From Meira nashicola (taxonomy: Eukaryota; Basidiomycota; Exobasidiomycetes; Exobasidiales; Brachybasidiaceae): a DNA stretch of 64,000 nucleotides. Below, piece by piece: positions 40,126 to 50,399 of this stretch. The DNA is taken from contig BCJU01000002.1 of NCBI GenBank assembly GCA_001600355.1, forward strand, positions 3,720,001 through 3,784,000, read 5' to 3'. The notes under the pieces are model-generated. The model searched no databases, had not been told where the DNA came from, and was given only the letters and a program-made list of their open reading frames with translations. The position numbers were made by a program, and so were the translations under genes. How positions within the stretch are numbered: position 1 is the stretch's first letter; every line of letters starts with the position of its first letter.

Positions 40126-41484
40126 TCATGAAGATTTAGAAACTGAAGAAGCAGGCGAAAAGCGAGACAAGATTGGACTCATATCACTGTCTCTGTTTAA
40201 ATTCTTGATTCTCAGCATCTCAGATTCCATTGTTTTGCGTAAGTTGTCGATACTGCTAAAACCTTGTTCATTGTCACACTCTTTTTCCCATGAAAGGAGC
40301 TTCTCCAAGGGTAACCCACACGTACAAAGATTGCTTATCTCGAGATAGCTCCTGTATTTACTGTGTTGAAGCGCTTCGTACCTCAGTTCTGGTACTGGAC
40401 TTGGATCAATGACGCTATAAGTTGGAAGCCTAACAGACTTCCATAAATTACAGCACCCTGGCATGACGACAACAGTCCGCAAATTATACGTGAGACTTCT
40501 AGCCTCACGGAAAAAATCCACCTTTAGTTCTAATTGATGCGTGTGCCGTATCGCGGCCTCAGTCGATCCCGCTAGAGTTGTTGGGCAAATGCTACGATCA
40601 TCAGGCAATCGAGCTATCCATTCTCCATTTAAATATAATTTGCCATTTCCTGAATCGCAAAGGGAAAGTTGTTCTGTTGAAATTGTTGAGAAAGTTGATC
40701 GAGTGGAATAACATCGTCCAAGCAAAGTAGGGAAAATTCTACTCTGCATTGTTGTGACCTGAATGATGGCAATGTAGATTGCGACCAGTGTAGTTCTTTG
40801 TGGTAGTCGAGGAAATGAAGCTGCAACTCGCACAAAGCCACCCACGCAAAAATGTTGCGAATAGAGACAAAACAGCACTGGCCCAAGATCTTCGATTTCA
40901 CCTGTTAAGTCAGAGGCGTATTGCAGTGCACGGTCACCATCTGAATTTGTAAAAATAATTACAGGCTGTTGTCTTTCAATCCTTTTGAATATGCCACGCC
41001 ATCCACTCCAGCTAAGTTTTACGGAGATCTTTTGAAGCATGCGTCCGTGCGAGCCATAGTCTGAGGGTGCAATCTCATGACTTATACGAAGTGGCACATC
41101 CCACGTGTATGTTTCGCCCCCGCCTATCAGTATACTCTTTGCAGAGCTCACTTCCGCTCGTACTTGACGTCTTTTGTTTCTTTCAACGTAACCATCTGGA
41201 AAAATTAAAAGTTCATCTGCTTGTAGCTCGACAAGCATACATTTAATTCTCTTTGGCTTCTTCACGGATGCTGGAACCTTGAGAGTGATGTGAACAACTA
41301 TAATCTTCCTCTTTTCGTCTTCCAAAGGCGTCAATATGTCTCCCTCAATTTGGGAAGGTTGGATCATAATCTTTACGTCGGGAACACTAACTATAAGCTC
41401 TACTTTTTTGTCCTGATGGTATCTGACTTTCTCTTTTTGACGTCCATGGGAGAGATGAGATAGAATGGCATTTATGTGAAGCAT
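40126..41484 (-). CDS. Arrestin-like protein
   Basis: 452 residues from ATG 41482-41484 (the preceding in-frame GTG is not used), ending in TGA. The N-terminal ~175 residues have an arrestin-N-like beta-sandwich pattern: IMIQPSQIEGDILTPLEDEK, KVPASVKKPKRIKCMLVELQ, and GGGETYTWDVPLRISHEIAP. The second half, from about LGPVLFCLYSQHFCVGGFVR, looks like the arrestin-C fold. Fungal arrestin-related proteins recruit ubiquitin ligases to plasma-membrane transporters or act in pH sensing. I see no clear PPxY motif, so the adaptor role is inferred from the fold only. Divergent member; moderate confidence. Confidence 0.6.
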   Translation of the reverse strand: MLHINAILSHLSHGRQKEKVRYHQDKKVELIVSVPDVKIMIQPSQIEGDILTPLEDEKRKIIVVHITLKVPASVKKPKRIKCMLVELQADELLIFPDGYVERNKRRQVRAEVSSAKSILIGGGETYTWDVPLRISHEIAPSDYGSHGRMLQKISVKLSWSGWRGIFKRIERQQPVIIFTNSDGDRALQYASDLTGEIEDLGPVLFCLYSQHFCVGGFVRVAASFPRLPQRTTLVAIYIAIIQVTTMQSRIFPTLLGRCYSTRSTFSTISTEQLSLCDSGNGKLYLNGEWIARLPDDRSICPTTLAGSTEAAIRHTHQLELKVDFFREARSLTYNLRTVVVMPGCCNLWKSVRLPTYSVIDPSPVPELRYEALQHSKYRSYLEISNLCTCGLPLEKLLSWEKECDNEQGFSSIDNLRKTMESEMLRIKNLNRDSDMSPILSRFSPASSVSKSS

Positions 41485-42814
41485 CACGGAGAATGCAAAT
41501 TAGTTGTATGTGCGCGACGTGCTTTATGCTTTTTCGGTGAAGATGGCCTTTCGAGAAGCGCGCAAAAAACGGTCAGTGATTCGCTGTTCCGTGCCTTGTA
41601 ATGAATCTTATAACTTGAAGTAAAGCTGACGTTCTGTCTCTCTTCACTCACCTGGCTTTATAGATTGAATAAAAACTCTGGTTTTTCAGACGACTACTTG
41701 CTTTATAGTAATATGATGAGCGATTCAACTAAGTCTGCCAGCTATTTACGCTGCTTAAATCTTACACAGGGTAACACTTTAATAACATCGGTATCATTTA
41801 AGCATGATATCTGATTTCATTTCATTGCTCCAAAAAGGGCATGAAGAATGTGTACAAAGGAGAATACGTTTTCTGCTGAAACAATCAAACTACCAATTCA
41901 CACGTCAATATTATACGATTGGTTACAGTCACGACACTTATAATTTTTTTTGTGGGTAGGAAGGAACAGTAATGCTTGAGTGGCATGGTGGCATTGCACA
42001 ACTTTTACGCTATACGCTTAGACAGTGCGCGTGAAGAAAACATAGAAGCGGAATTATGCAGGTAAGAAATTGCGCAGCGCTGCGCTGCGCAGCGCAGCGC
42101 TCTAAAATCGCTAAACATGTAACGCGGCTTTACGAAACAAGAAGCTTGTTTACGGAGCAGCTAAGCCGTTCGGATTTCACACATTATAGTCGTTATGCAG
42201 CACATGCATAAAGTCATTCCTCCGGCTTATTCTTTCATAGAAAGCTTGTGTATAAATCCGGATGTATCCTGAGCAGCTAAATCCGAAGCAAGGTTGCTAG
42301 TATAGATTTCCAACATTATAAAGCTCAAAGTCGTAAGGTTGAGATTAAAGTAAAGCTAACTTAAGAGTGCCTTTTCTTTATATTATTCCCTCATTGAATT
42401 TCATTCTATCAATACTATTCGCACCTAAAGCAATAAGTGTTTAATTAAAGCGGAAGAAAGATCGAGTCGCGCTTATTAAACATATACTTTTCTATTGCTC
42501 CTTATCATCGGTAATGGCTATTATGAAAATAATAAATTTCTATCGCTGAACTGTATTCTACTGTCATGACGGAAAGAATGTACAGGCACCCTCCTTTCTT
42601 CTTGTGTACAATCTCATTGTCACGGTAATATACCTTTCGATTAACGGTATTCTCGATATATATCTTCGATTACAAGACTACATAGCAAGACGAAACAGAA
42701 TTCAGATTGTCTACAGTATGTTATTTCAAAATAATCCTCATAGGTCTGTTGATAATTCCATATAACAAATTAGATAGAGTGGAGTGAAACGAGACCACGC
42801 CCAGATTAATTCCT
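41485..42814. other. Intergenic, 1.33 kb, with the densest GCGCAGCGC cluster
   Basis: Contains the overlapping GC-rich cluster at 42072-42101. No coding sequence recognised. Confidence 0.6.
42072..42101. repeat. Cluster of overlapping GCGCAGCGC / GCGCTGCGC units
   Basis: Thirty bases made almost wholly of alternating copies of the 9-mer and its complement in an AT-rich surrounding. It can fold on itself on either strand. Confidence 0.85.
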
Positions 42815-43477
42815 TTACTGTTGCTTCTTGAAAGCCTGGCTTGCCTCGATAGATGGTATGAGTTTCAACTTTTCATGCCATGCCAAAAAGTAAGGATAAC
42901 TTTTTTTGTAATCGATGTGCGGAGCAATTGTTGTGATCGCAAATTCATCCCACCAAAACCAAACGAGATCTACAAATGTAATCCTGTTACCAATTAGGCC
43001 TTGAGAATTATTTTGTTTTAAGCATCTGTCTAATACCGCAACAATCCTCTCAAGCTCTTTTAGGCTCCTTTCAAGGGCGAAAGGGGAAACATTGTTCGAC
43101 TGGAATTTCCAAAAAGCAGCATCTTGAAATGCTACGCCTTGGCCGCTATTTTGGAATGATAACCATTCCCGAGCCAATTGACGCTCGGTAAGACTTTGTG
43201 TATCGATATTGATGGAATTCTTACTTCTGTCTCCATATCTTTCTAAGAGATATTCAATAATTGCATTTGATTCCCAAGTTTTGAAATCCCCATTGTCGTG
43301 ATCGATGATAGCCGGAAAACGACCATTAGGAAAGTCTTTAAGGAATTCGGCCGGCTTATCGGCAGCAGAAATTACAAAGCGAGTTTCATAGCTCAGATTC
43401 AATTCGCGTAGAATAATATCTACTTTCCATGGATTAAGTCCATGAGACCATAATGTGATATGAGGTGATACAGGCAT
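42815..43477 (-). CDS. Glutathione S-transferase, Ure2-like
   Basis: 220 residues from ATG 43475-43477. The N-terminal thioredoxin-like domain shows ITLWSHGLNPWKVDIILREL, FLKDFPNGRFPAIIDHD with the cis-Pro, and TWESNAIIEYLLERYG with the glutathione-binding Glu-Ser pair. The C-terminal helical domain contains LAREWLSFQNSGQGVAFQDA and NRITFVDLVWFWWDE, the N-capping box region of GSTs. The usual catalytic Ser/Tyr position near the N-terminus is occupied by SHGLNPWK, as in the Ure2/GTT fungal group. Likely role: glutathione conjugation or peroxide defence in the cytosol. Its neighbour on the same strand, 870 bp away, is glutathione reductase. Confidence 0.9.
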   Translation of the reverse strand: MPVSPHITLWSHGLNPWKVDIILRELNLSYETRFVISAADKPAEFLKDFPNGRFPAIIDHDNGDFKTWESNAIIEYLLERYGDRSKNSINIDTQSLTERQLAREWLSFQNSGQGVAFQDAAFWKFQSNNVSPFALERSLKELERIVAVLDRCLKQNNSQGLIGNRITFVDLVWFWWDEFAITTIAPHIDYKKSYPYFLAWHEKLKLIPSIEASQAFKKQQ

Positions 43478-44350
43478 TTTATCGAGAATTGAGAAATTTG
43501 CGTAAAGAGGGCGATCAAGGGTATGTACCTCCGTATCGTTTGGTATATTGAAGGTTATTTATACACATATCATACGGCTTTCTAACATAACGGGCCTATT
43601 GATTTTATTCATATGCATGTTCTAGCCATAATCCGGAATTACGAATTGTTTGCCCTCGGATTTAGCTCTTCCCTATCATCTATTCCGCTTTTTCTACTAA
43701 TACGTCATTATGCTCACCGTTTTACTGTGTGGTCTACTCGAAGTAACATTGATTTCATCATATGTACATCTTCAGGGTTTTTATATTATTCCTTCTGTTG
43801 TTCCAAACACATTGTATGGCGTAAAGTAATACCTGTTAAGATGTTTAGTATTATTATCTATTGTTGCTAGAATGGATATTTTATTTTATAGATTAGCTAG
43901 AACCCTCGGACGAGGATGAGAAATAAGTATAGATCAGCATATTCCAGATACAGCATCAAACACATAAAAATACTTATAGAATTTTCTTGGTCATATTTCT
44001 GTGCTCCGTGCGGTAACAGATAATTTTAGTACTTTCCATCTCGGAAACGTATTAGTCCCGAGACTCTAAATATTTAGCGTATTCAGAGTAGCGAGGTTGA
44101 CCTACACTCAAGACAGCTATAATAGCTTACGGATAGTACGAGAAGAAGAAGAAGAAGGCATTAATGAATCAGATATTGAGGTTCATACGGGTTCGAATAG
44201 ATACAAGATGGAGCAAGCTACTTATTTAGAATATTCGAGGTATGGCACATAGTCAAGAAGGAAAATTTGAAGTAATCTTGCTCGATACGCACCACGTACC
44301 GCGGTCATAATAGTTTGACGATTATGACACGCTTGATACACTATTCATTT
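43478..44350. other. Intergenic, 873 bp
   Basis: Upstream region of the GST gene. A short GAA-repeat lies near 44141-44157. No gene recognised. Confidence 0.5.
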
Positions 44351-45775
44351 TCACTTCATCGTGACCAGCTCTTCTGCCGCCGTAGGGTGAATGGCAACAG
44401 TATCGTCAAGATGCTTTTTAGTAGCGCCCATTTTGATGGCAACTGCGAAGCCCTGTAAGATTTCGTCACTTCCAGAGCCAACAATATGAACACCAACAAC
44501 TTTTTCATCATGTCCAGCACAAACGAGTTTAAAAGCATGTGGTTGCTTATGCGTTAGCATGCCATAGTATAAATCTCCAAAGTCATTCCTATAGACTTTT
44601 ACTAACTCATTACCGTACTTCTTTCTAGCCTCTGCTTCCGTTAGGCCAACAGCACCTGAAGCGGGATGTGAGAAGATGACGGTTGGAATATTACTATAAT
44701 CTAATCGGTCTTTTCCACGCAAATGTTCTGGACCATATAATCGATTTGATAGTCTCCGTCCGGCCGCGATAGCAACTGGTGTCAAGAGAGCTTTCCCGGT
44801 AACATCACCAATCGCAGTGATGCCTCTGACGTTGGTTTCTTGATATTCATTAACAATAATATTGCCTTTCTTGTCTGTTTTTACGCCAGCTTTGTCCAAG
44901 CCTAAAAATGCGGTATTGGGACTACGCCCTACTGCCCACAATAATATATTTGTCTGTAGATTTGAACCATTCTGAAGCTCCACACGTAAGATGTCATCAG
45001 ATTCTTTCACCACTTGCTTCACACCTGTATTTCTGTGAATTTCTACACCAGTCTCCTCCATATGATTTTGCAATGTAGAAGATATAATGGGATCAAAATT
45101 TCTCAAAAAAGTCTCGTTTCGAATCACTAAATGCGTTTTGATACCTAATCCGTTCATAACTCCTGCTAATTCAACTGCAATATAACCAGCGCCGACAACG
45201 ATAGCAGTTTTTGGAGGCTTGCGTAATTGGAACCATCCATCAGAACTTATTCCTAGAGATGCTCCAGGTATATCCTCAACCGTGGGAATCAACGGACTAC
45301 TTCCGGTAGCAATACAGATTTGTTCAGCGCTCATATCTTGACCATCTTCCTCAAATGTACCGTCGAGATTACGGAGCATGACTTTTACTTTTCCATCCCC
45401 GGCAAGTTGTGCGTGTCCTGAGATATACTCAACTTTATCTTTCGCAACGTTACGCTCGTAAATGTCATTTAAACCTCGGATATATCTGTCTCGTTTCTCA
45501 CAAAAGTAATTCCACTGAAATTTCGGAATAGGACCAAATGAATCTCCATTTTCAGAGCCGAAGCCGTATTCGGGAGAATCGATCAGAGCTTCGCGAATTG
45601 CAGATGCGTGCCACATAAGCTTTTTCGGAACACAGCCTACATTTACACACGTACCACCAAGCCTTCCCGACTCTTCGATGACTGCGACACGTTTACCGTA
45701 TTGGGCTGCCCTACGGCTGACGCCCATCGCGCCCGACCCACCGCCAATGACGATTAAATCCCAATGGTTATGCAT
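44351..45775 (-). CDS. GLR1: Glutathione reductase
   Basis: 474 residues, ATG 45773-45775, ends in TGA. Reduces glutathione disulphide with NADPH. Seen: the FAD-binding GGGSGAMG, the redox-active disulphide GGTCVNVGCVPKK (Cys43, Cys48), the second Rossmann GAGYIAVELAG, an Arg-containing NADPH segment (HLVIRNETFLRNFD), the FAD motif GITAIGDVTGKALLTPVAIA and the C-terminal dimer-interface HPTAAEE. Length is normal for the cytosolic form, and no clear mitochondrial presequence is seen. Intact. Together with the neighbouring GST it forms a glutathione-linked pair. Confidence 0.96.
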   Translation of the reverse strand: MHNHWDLIVIGGGSGAMGVSRRAAQYGKRVAVIEESGRLGGTCVNVGCVPKKLMWHASAIREALIDSPEYGFGSENGDSFGPIPKFQWNYFCEKRDRYIRGLNDIYERNVAKDKVEYISGHAQLAGDGKVKVMLRNLDGTFEEDGQDMSAEQICIATGSSPLIPTVEDIPGASLGISSDGWFQLRKPPKTAIVVGAGYIAVELAGVMNGLGIKTHLVIRNETFLRNFDPIISSTLQNHMEETGVEIHRNTGVKQVVKESDDILRVELQNGSNLQTNILLWAVGRSPNTAFLGLDKAGVKTDKKGNIIVNEYQETNVRGITAIGDVTGKALLTPVAIAAGRRLSNRLYGPEHLRGKDRLDYSNIPTVIFSHPASGAVGLTEAEARKKYGNELVKVYRNDFGDLYYGMLTHKQPHAFKLVCAGHDEKVVGVHIVGSGSDEILQGFAVAIKMGATKKHLDDTVAIHPTAAEELVTMK

Positions 45776-46531
45776 TGTTGGAGCTATGGCTTGAAGTGTA
45801 TGTTGAAGAAATATAAAATCACAAATGTTTAGAGTGGAAAAATAGGGTGGGGTACGTTCGAGGTTGCCGGATTCCTTAAAGCAGTATATTTATTGTAAAA
45901 TCGATGTGCCTCTGCGCTGGCGTATATTTAAGGTCCAACACAAACATTATCACTCGCATCGTGGAATACTCGTCAATAGAATTCAATTTTTTTATCAAAT
46001 TGTTACAGATCTTCAGCAGGTATTTTACTTCTAATCTAGAGCGAGCCCGATGCGAAAAAACAGTGACAGATAATAAAGAAAAAATTTGATATCTAAATGT
46101 ACTTTAGCGCTTTCAGTTGATTGAAAAGTTGAAAGACCTAACCATCATAAATAAATTCTGTCGGAGGTAATACGCCCTAAATCAGTAAATCTCGGAGATG
46201 GATTTAAGCTCGGCTTTAGTCTTTGTATAAAATGACGTGTTTACAATTTCCCATGCTAGTATGGGGATTTCCTAATTCCGGTCCTACAGGCTCTAAGTCT
46301 CATTAGCATTTCCGCCGGCTTAAGCTTATCTTGACACACGCACTGTCATTTATTTCTTTTCGAGGTAGCGCCGCTTATAGAAGTCCTGGCCATAGTGAAC
46401 TTCAACAAAACCTAGATTGCACATTGGATATACCCATCAGGGTGCTTTCGAAACAATATATTTTATACGATTTTTCAAATATATGTACACGCAATTATAT
46501 TTGATATAAACTTTAATCAAGTGCTTCTTCG
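45776..46531. other. Intergenic, 756 bp
   Basis: Upstream of glutathione reductase and downstream of the next factor; nothing recognised. Confidence 0.5.
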
Positions 46532-49321
46532 TTATAACTGGCCTTGACTATAAAGCCAGTCCCATGCGGAGTTTATTAGATTATCATTTGACAATGTCTC
46601 ATAATTGTCTATTGTTGATCCTACAGCGTTCCTTTCGGATGTATCTGAAGAATTACAGGAGTTCCGCCCAAAGACGCCTGAGTGGGCCGCTCTGGCTGTT
46701 GTAGTCAATGAGTTCATCTTTGTAATATCTCCATTTCCTGGCACCTGCGGTTTGCGAGAGAAAGGGGAAAATTGGTTCATTTTGTTTGGGTACTTTAAGG
46801 TGATATCAACACCGTTTGCCGTATAGGCTGGTCTTTTTCGATTAGTTGGCATGTCATTTTTCACAGTATATCTGCTGGTAACTGGTGCACTTCTTTCAAT
46901 TCGCCTTATCAGATTAATGACAGAGTTCCGCTGATTGGTCGACGAGAAGCCAGATGATTGTTGCCCTTCACGGTGACGAACATTTTGGAGGAGCATCTGT
47001 AAAATATGAGCGCAACGCGAGGCGGTGGGATCCTCGGAAGAAATTTGCATCAGAGCCAAAATAGCCTCGTTGATCATTTTGAGATCAGATGCCGATATCG
47101 AGTGCTGTTTTCCCAAGGAAATTGATACAAGGAAATCTTCGCAGAGAACTACTGCTGCCGAATAACTTTGAGCAAGATTTGTCCACTGGCTGTCTACAAC
47201 GGCAGATTTGCCCCGAATATCTTGTTGAAGTGTTAATATGCTTCTTGCAGCTTCCGCACACATCTCTCTACCTATATCATCGCTCCATAAAGTATGACGA
47301 TATATCTGCATCAATCTACTGAAGATTGCGCTCTGAAGGAACCATTTTTGAACATCCAAAGCAGTACACGCATAATCTAATACGGACGTAGGAGTGGAAG
47401 CGTAGAAAAAGAAAGGCAGGGTTTCAGCGAAGGATTTATAACGAGTAATCATTTTCGCTGTCGCTTGTGCTTCTTCGCTTGTGTTACTACCTTGTCCGTT
47501 ATCGAGTGAAAATCGGATTATGTTTTCGTTTTGCTCTTGAACCAAGCACCCGTAGCGTAACATTGTTCGTACAAAAGTCATCTCCGTATAACGGGTGTCT
47601 TGTGACGGCGTCAACGAGATGTCAAGATCGCCGTATCTCTCATTATACCCTCCAAAATCGGCGTTTCCGATGAGAGCAATTTCTTCGTCAGATTTATTCA
47701 GTGGAAAACTTGTAGTAAATTCTCCTAGTCTTATCATTGGCATTCGAGAGAGAATATCACCGCTACAATATGTCCATTCGCGGAAACATAGAGCCCACCA
47801 AATCCTACGACTGATTTCATCTTTGATCGTACAAGCTGTAGAAGGGATTAGATGCATCTTCAACATCTGTGCATGTCCAATGGAAGTACGGAGTAGAGAC
47901 ACAGACGATAATAAAAGTCCATCTTTTTGCTCTTTCGGTGCCTCATCTTCGTATAAAAATCCTAAAGATTCAAGATCTCTTTCGCCTTCTCGCCTTGCAA
48001 CCACCGAAGCTACGAAATCACCGCGAAGTGACGAAGACGAAACGCTCTTTCCAGTTGTTGAAAATACTACAAGTAACAAACAAGCCTGAATTGTCTCTAT
48101 AGACGCTACACGTGTGTAATCGGCAAGATGTACACAATTAATGGCAGAGTATTCCCAACTCTGAGAAAGAACATTAACTTCTTCCTCAAGAATATGGTCT
48201 TGCAGGTTTTTTTGTGGGAAAAGGTCGGATTTAAGCTCTCCAATCGCAGCAACAAAGCCAATATCGTCAAAAGGAGATGCTAAGTATTGTAAACCAAAGC
48301 ACAGGATAATTAATAATCCGGCTAGCCATGCGATTCCTTCGTGGCCTTTAGAAAAGATATGATGTGCCATCTCCTGATCCTTTAGGTATGCGTCTGCACT
48401 CCTGACGGAGTAGAACTCTTCGATCGCGTCCAAAAGGGAGGGCAAATGAACAAAGTGACCGGCCATACACTTCGCATTAGACTTGTACACTTCGACAAGA
48501 ATTCTTGTAGTGTGCAAAGAAGGCAAAGTTGCGCAAATTTCCGTCAGAATTTCCAGCTTTTCGTTCTGCGAGCCTTGCCCCTGAGAACTCCTTCCTGCTT
48601 CGTTTTGTTGCAAACCGTTATTGGGCAAAGACAATGATTCTGAGCGTGCTGCACTGCCTTCATAAGCACTTGGAAAGGCAGAATTGTGACTCGAGATATC
48701 GAATGGGTAATCTAGAATTTCTTTCACAGCGTCCCTTTCCAAAGCTTGAATCCGGTTTATGCGTGGACTTTTCGGTAAAGTTGTATCGAAAACAGGATTG
48801 AAGATATTCGGCGCTTGTGCAGAGGTTGATGGAATCTCGTCAGAAAGACTCAATTCTGATTCCTGCCGGGAAAGGAGACGTTCCATACGTTCTAATCTCG
48901 CTTCTAAAATCTTGAGCAGTGCTGCCGGATCTGCAGTGTTTCCTCCTATTGCTGTGTCTCTTCTGGACTCTAACGGGACAAACGGTTGCTGAACTTGATC
49001 TGATTGACGTTTGTCGATATCTGGAAACGTATTCGCCGTTAATAGCATCTGGCCATCCGAAGTCGATAAATTCTTCGTTGAATTAACATTCAGCTTTGGG
49101 TCTGGGTCTGAAAGCGTTCGCATTCTGTTCGTTTTTTCGGTTCTTTCGAATACACACACTTGATTCTTGGCGGTACATGCTGCGCAAGGCTGTTTACGAT
49201 CACACTTCATCTTTTTTTGCCGGCAAGGCAAACATGCATACTTTACCCTAGCTCTCTTTCGATACGTATTTTCTGCATCTGCGAGCGAAGTGACATCTGC
49301 TTGTGCAGCAGAATTGGCCAT
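46532..49321 (-). CDS. Zn2Cys6 transcription factor with fungal middle-homology region
   Basis: 929 residues from ATG 49319-49321, single exon, ends in TAA. The zinc cluster CLPCRQKKMKCDRKQPCAAC then C at +7 lies at residues 30-56, preceded by a basic patch (RKRARVKYA). A short coiled coil follows (LEARLERMERLLSRQESELS). The fungal-TF domain from about 270 to 700 contains the typical helices VHLADYTRVASIETIQACLL, HLIPSTACTIKDEISRRIWW and REWTYCSGDILSRMP. The C-terminus is polar. Factors of this layout often control dehydrogenase, transport or redox genes, so the adjacent glutathione genes are possible but unproven targets. Confidence 0.92.
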   Translation of the reverse strand: MANSAAQADVTSLADAENTYRKRARVKYACLPCRQKKMKCDRKQPCAACTAKNQVCVFERTEKTNRMRTLSDPDPKLNVNSTKNLSTSDGQMLLTANTFPDIDKRQSDQVQQPFVPLESRRDTAIGGNTADPAALLKILEARLERMERLLSRQESELSLSDEIPSTSAQAPNIFNPVFDTTLPKSPRINRIQALERDAVKEILDYPFDISSHNSAFPSAYEGSAARSESLSLPNNGLQQNEAGRSSQGQGSQNEKLEILTEICATLPSLHTTRILVEVYKSNAKCMAGHFVHLPSLLDAIEEFYSVRSADAYLKDQEMAHHIFSKGHEGIAWLAGLLIILCFGLQYLASPFDDIGFVAAIGELKSDLFPQKNLQDHILEEEVNVLSQSWEYSAINCVHLADYTRVASIETIQACLLLVVFSTTGKSVSSSSLRGDFVASVVARREGERDLESLGFLYEDEAPKEQKDGLLLSSVSLLRTSIGHAQMLKMHLIPSTACTIKDEISRRIWWALCFREWTYCSGDILSRMPMIRLGEFTTSFPLNKSDEEIALIGNADFGGYNERYGDLDISLTPSQDTRYTEMTFVRTMLRYGCLVQEQNENIIRFSLDNGQGSNTSEEAQATAKMITRYKSFAETLPFFFYASTPTSVLDYACTALDVQKWFLQSAIFSRLMQIYRHTLWSDDIGREMCAEAARSILTLQQDIRGKSAVVDSQWTNLAQSYSAAVVLCEDFLVSISLGKQHSISASDLKMINEAILALMQISSEDPTASRCAHILQMLLQNVRHREGQQSSGFSSTNQRNSVINLIRRIERSAPVTSRYTVKNDMPTNRKRPAYTANGVDITLKYPNKMNQFSPFSRKPQVPGNGDITKMNSLTTTARAAHSGVFGRNSCNSSDTSERNAVGSTIDNYETLSNDNLINSAWDWLYSQGQL

Positions 49322-49724
49322 GAAAGCTGATTAGGACGACGCAGCTGGACTGTCTCGGTCATTACTTATCATCCAGGATGGTAGTAGTAGAAAATGATCG
49401 ATACGCTAACAGAGGAGCGGAAGCGGTATGCCGTGCGGGGCTATTCGTTAATCAATCACGTTTGAGCTAATAGATCAATTACTTACAGTTGCAAAGGATT
49501 CGTTCATATTTAGCTACGTTTTAGATACGCGTATATAATAACCTTTCATCAGTAAGATTACAGTTAATGTTAATACTAATATACACCGTGGATAAAAAGG
49601 ATGCTAGGCTGGATGTGTATAGTAGGCATTTTTGGTCCTTCTTATTTGTTGAAGATTGTCTTCATGAATTAAGCTACATTATAGCCCCTTTAAATAGGAA
49701 TATTATAAAATCTCTCTTTCATAG

Positions 49725-49760
49725 CGAGCTCTATTTCTGAATCGAGCTCTATTTCTGAAT
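49725..49760. repeat. 18-bp perfect tandem duplication
   Basis: The unit CGAGCTCTATTTCTGAAT occurs twice, back to back. Confidence 0.9.
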
Positions 49761-49809
49761 TGCAATACTAAAAAACGGCGGGTCACTATTAGCGTATCAA
49801 GAGGAGTGA

Positions 49810-49823
49810 GCGCTGCGCAGCGC
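49810..49823. repeat. Overlapping GCGCTGCGC and GCGCAGCGC
   Basis: A near-palindromic GC-rich block, one of the recurring intergenic 9-mer sites, about 490 bp upstream of the zinc-cluster gene at 49321. Confidence 0.8.
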
Positions 49824-49987
49824 TGCAATTAAGAGCCCGCTAATAGAAGCCGGACTTTTTTCCCGCTCTTGCATATGCTAATGACTAAAAAACGCCAACG
49901 GACAAAAAGTCCGCACTTGCATCTATCTCTAAGAAGTTTTTGTGGGATGTCTTAGAATGATAGACTTGTGTAATAGTTAAGAGAACA

Positions 49988-49995
49988 TATAAAAG
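49988..49995 (+). promoter_or_regulatory. TATA box
   Basis: TATAAAAG about 50 bp upstream of ATG 50045. Confidence 0.45.
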
Positions 49996-50044
49996 TATCG
50001 CCAGTGTAAAAGAATTCGAGATAACAGACCTAACAGTATAATCA

Positions 50045-50215
50045 ATGAGCACACCAATTGACATTATGGAACTTCAACGTGATAACGAACGCTTAAGCTT
50101 ACAAGAACATATAGATATTGAAAGTGTTGGCGGCAATCAAACTTCAGTAGATGCTTACAGCAGTAAAAGCGTCAGTGTACTTGCTTTTGCCTTTTTTTTT
50201 TGGTACTACCGCTAG
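50045..50215 (+). CDS. Short ORF behind a TATA box, possibly a truncated gene
   Basis: 56 residues (MSTPIDIMELQRDNERLSLQ and on), ending in TAG just after a run of ten T. The peptide is polar, like the cytosolic N-terminus of a membrane transporter, then turns hydrophobic (VLAFAFFF) where it ends. A one-base slip in the T run would continue the frame for about a dozen residues. I read it as a possible stub of a membrane protein; family unknown. Confidence 0.3.
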   Translation: MSTPIDIMELQRDNERLSLQEHIDIESVGGNQTSVDAYSSKSVSVLAFAFFFWYYR

Positions 50216-50399
50216 CGGACCAAAAGTTACTCAAGAATCATGTGAAATGTAACATTATACGCTATTTTTAACTTTACGACGTGCATCATCTTTGCTCCCT
50301 CATCTTAAAAAGTAGACATGTAGGATCGACTTTTCGCCAAGCAATCAAACAATTCCCCTTCTCATCGTCATTATCACCTTCAATGGTAAAGTAAAAGAT

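Larger units (their letters stand above)
49322..50044. other. Intergenic, 723 bp
   Basis: Contains an 18-bp tandem repeat at 49725-49760, the GC-rich 9-mer at 49810-49823 and a TATA box at 49988-49995. Confidence 0.6.

Noticed and set aside
47595..48089. 164-codon plus-strand frame
   Set aside because: Antisense to the middle-homology region of the intact zinc-cluster gene; no domain.
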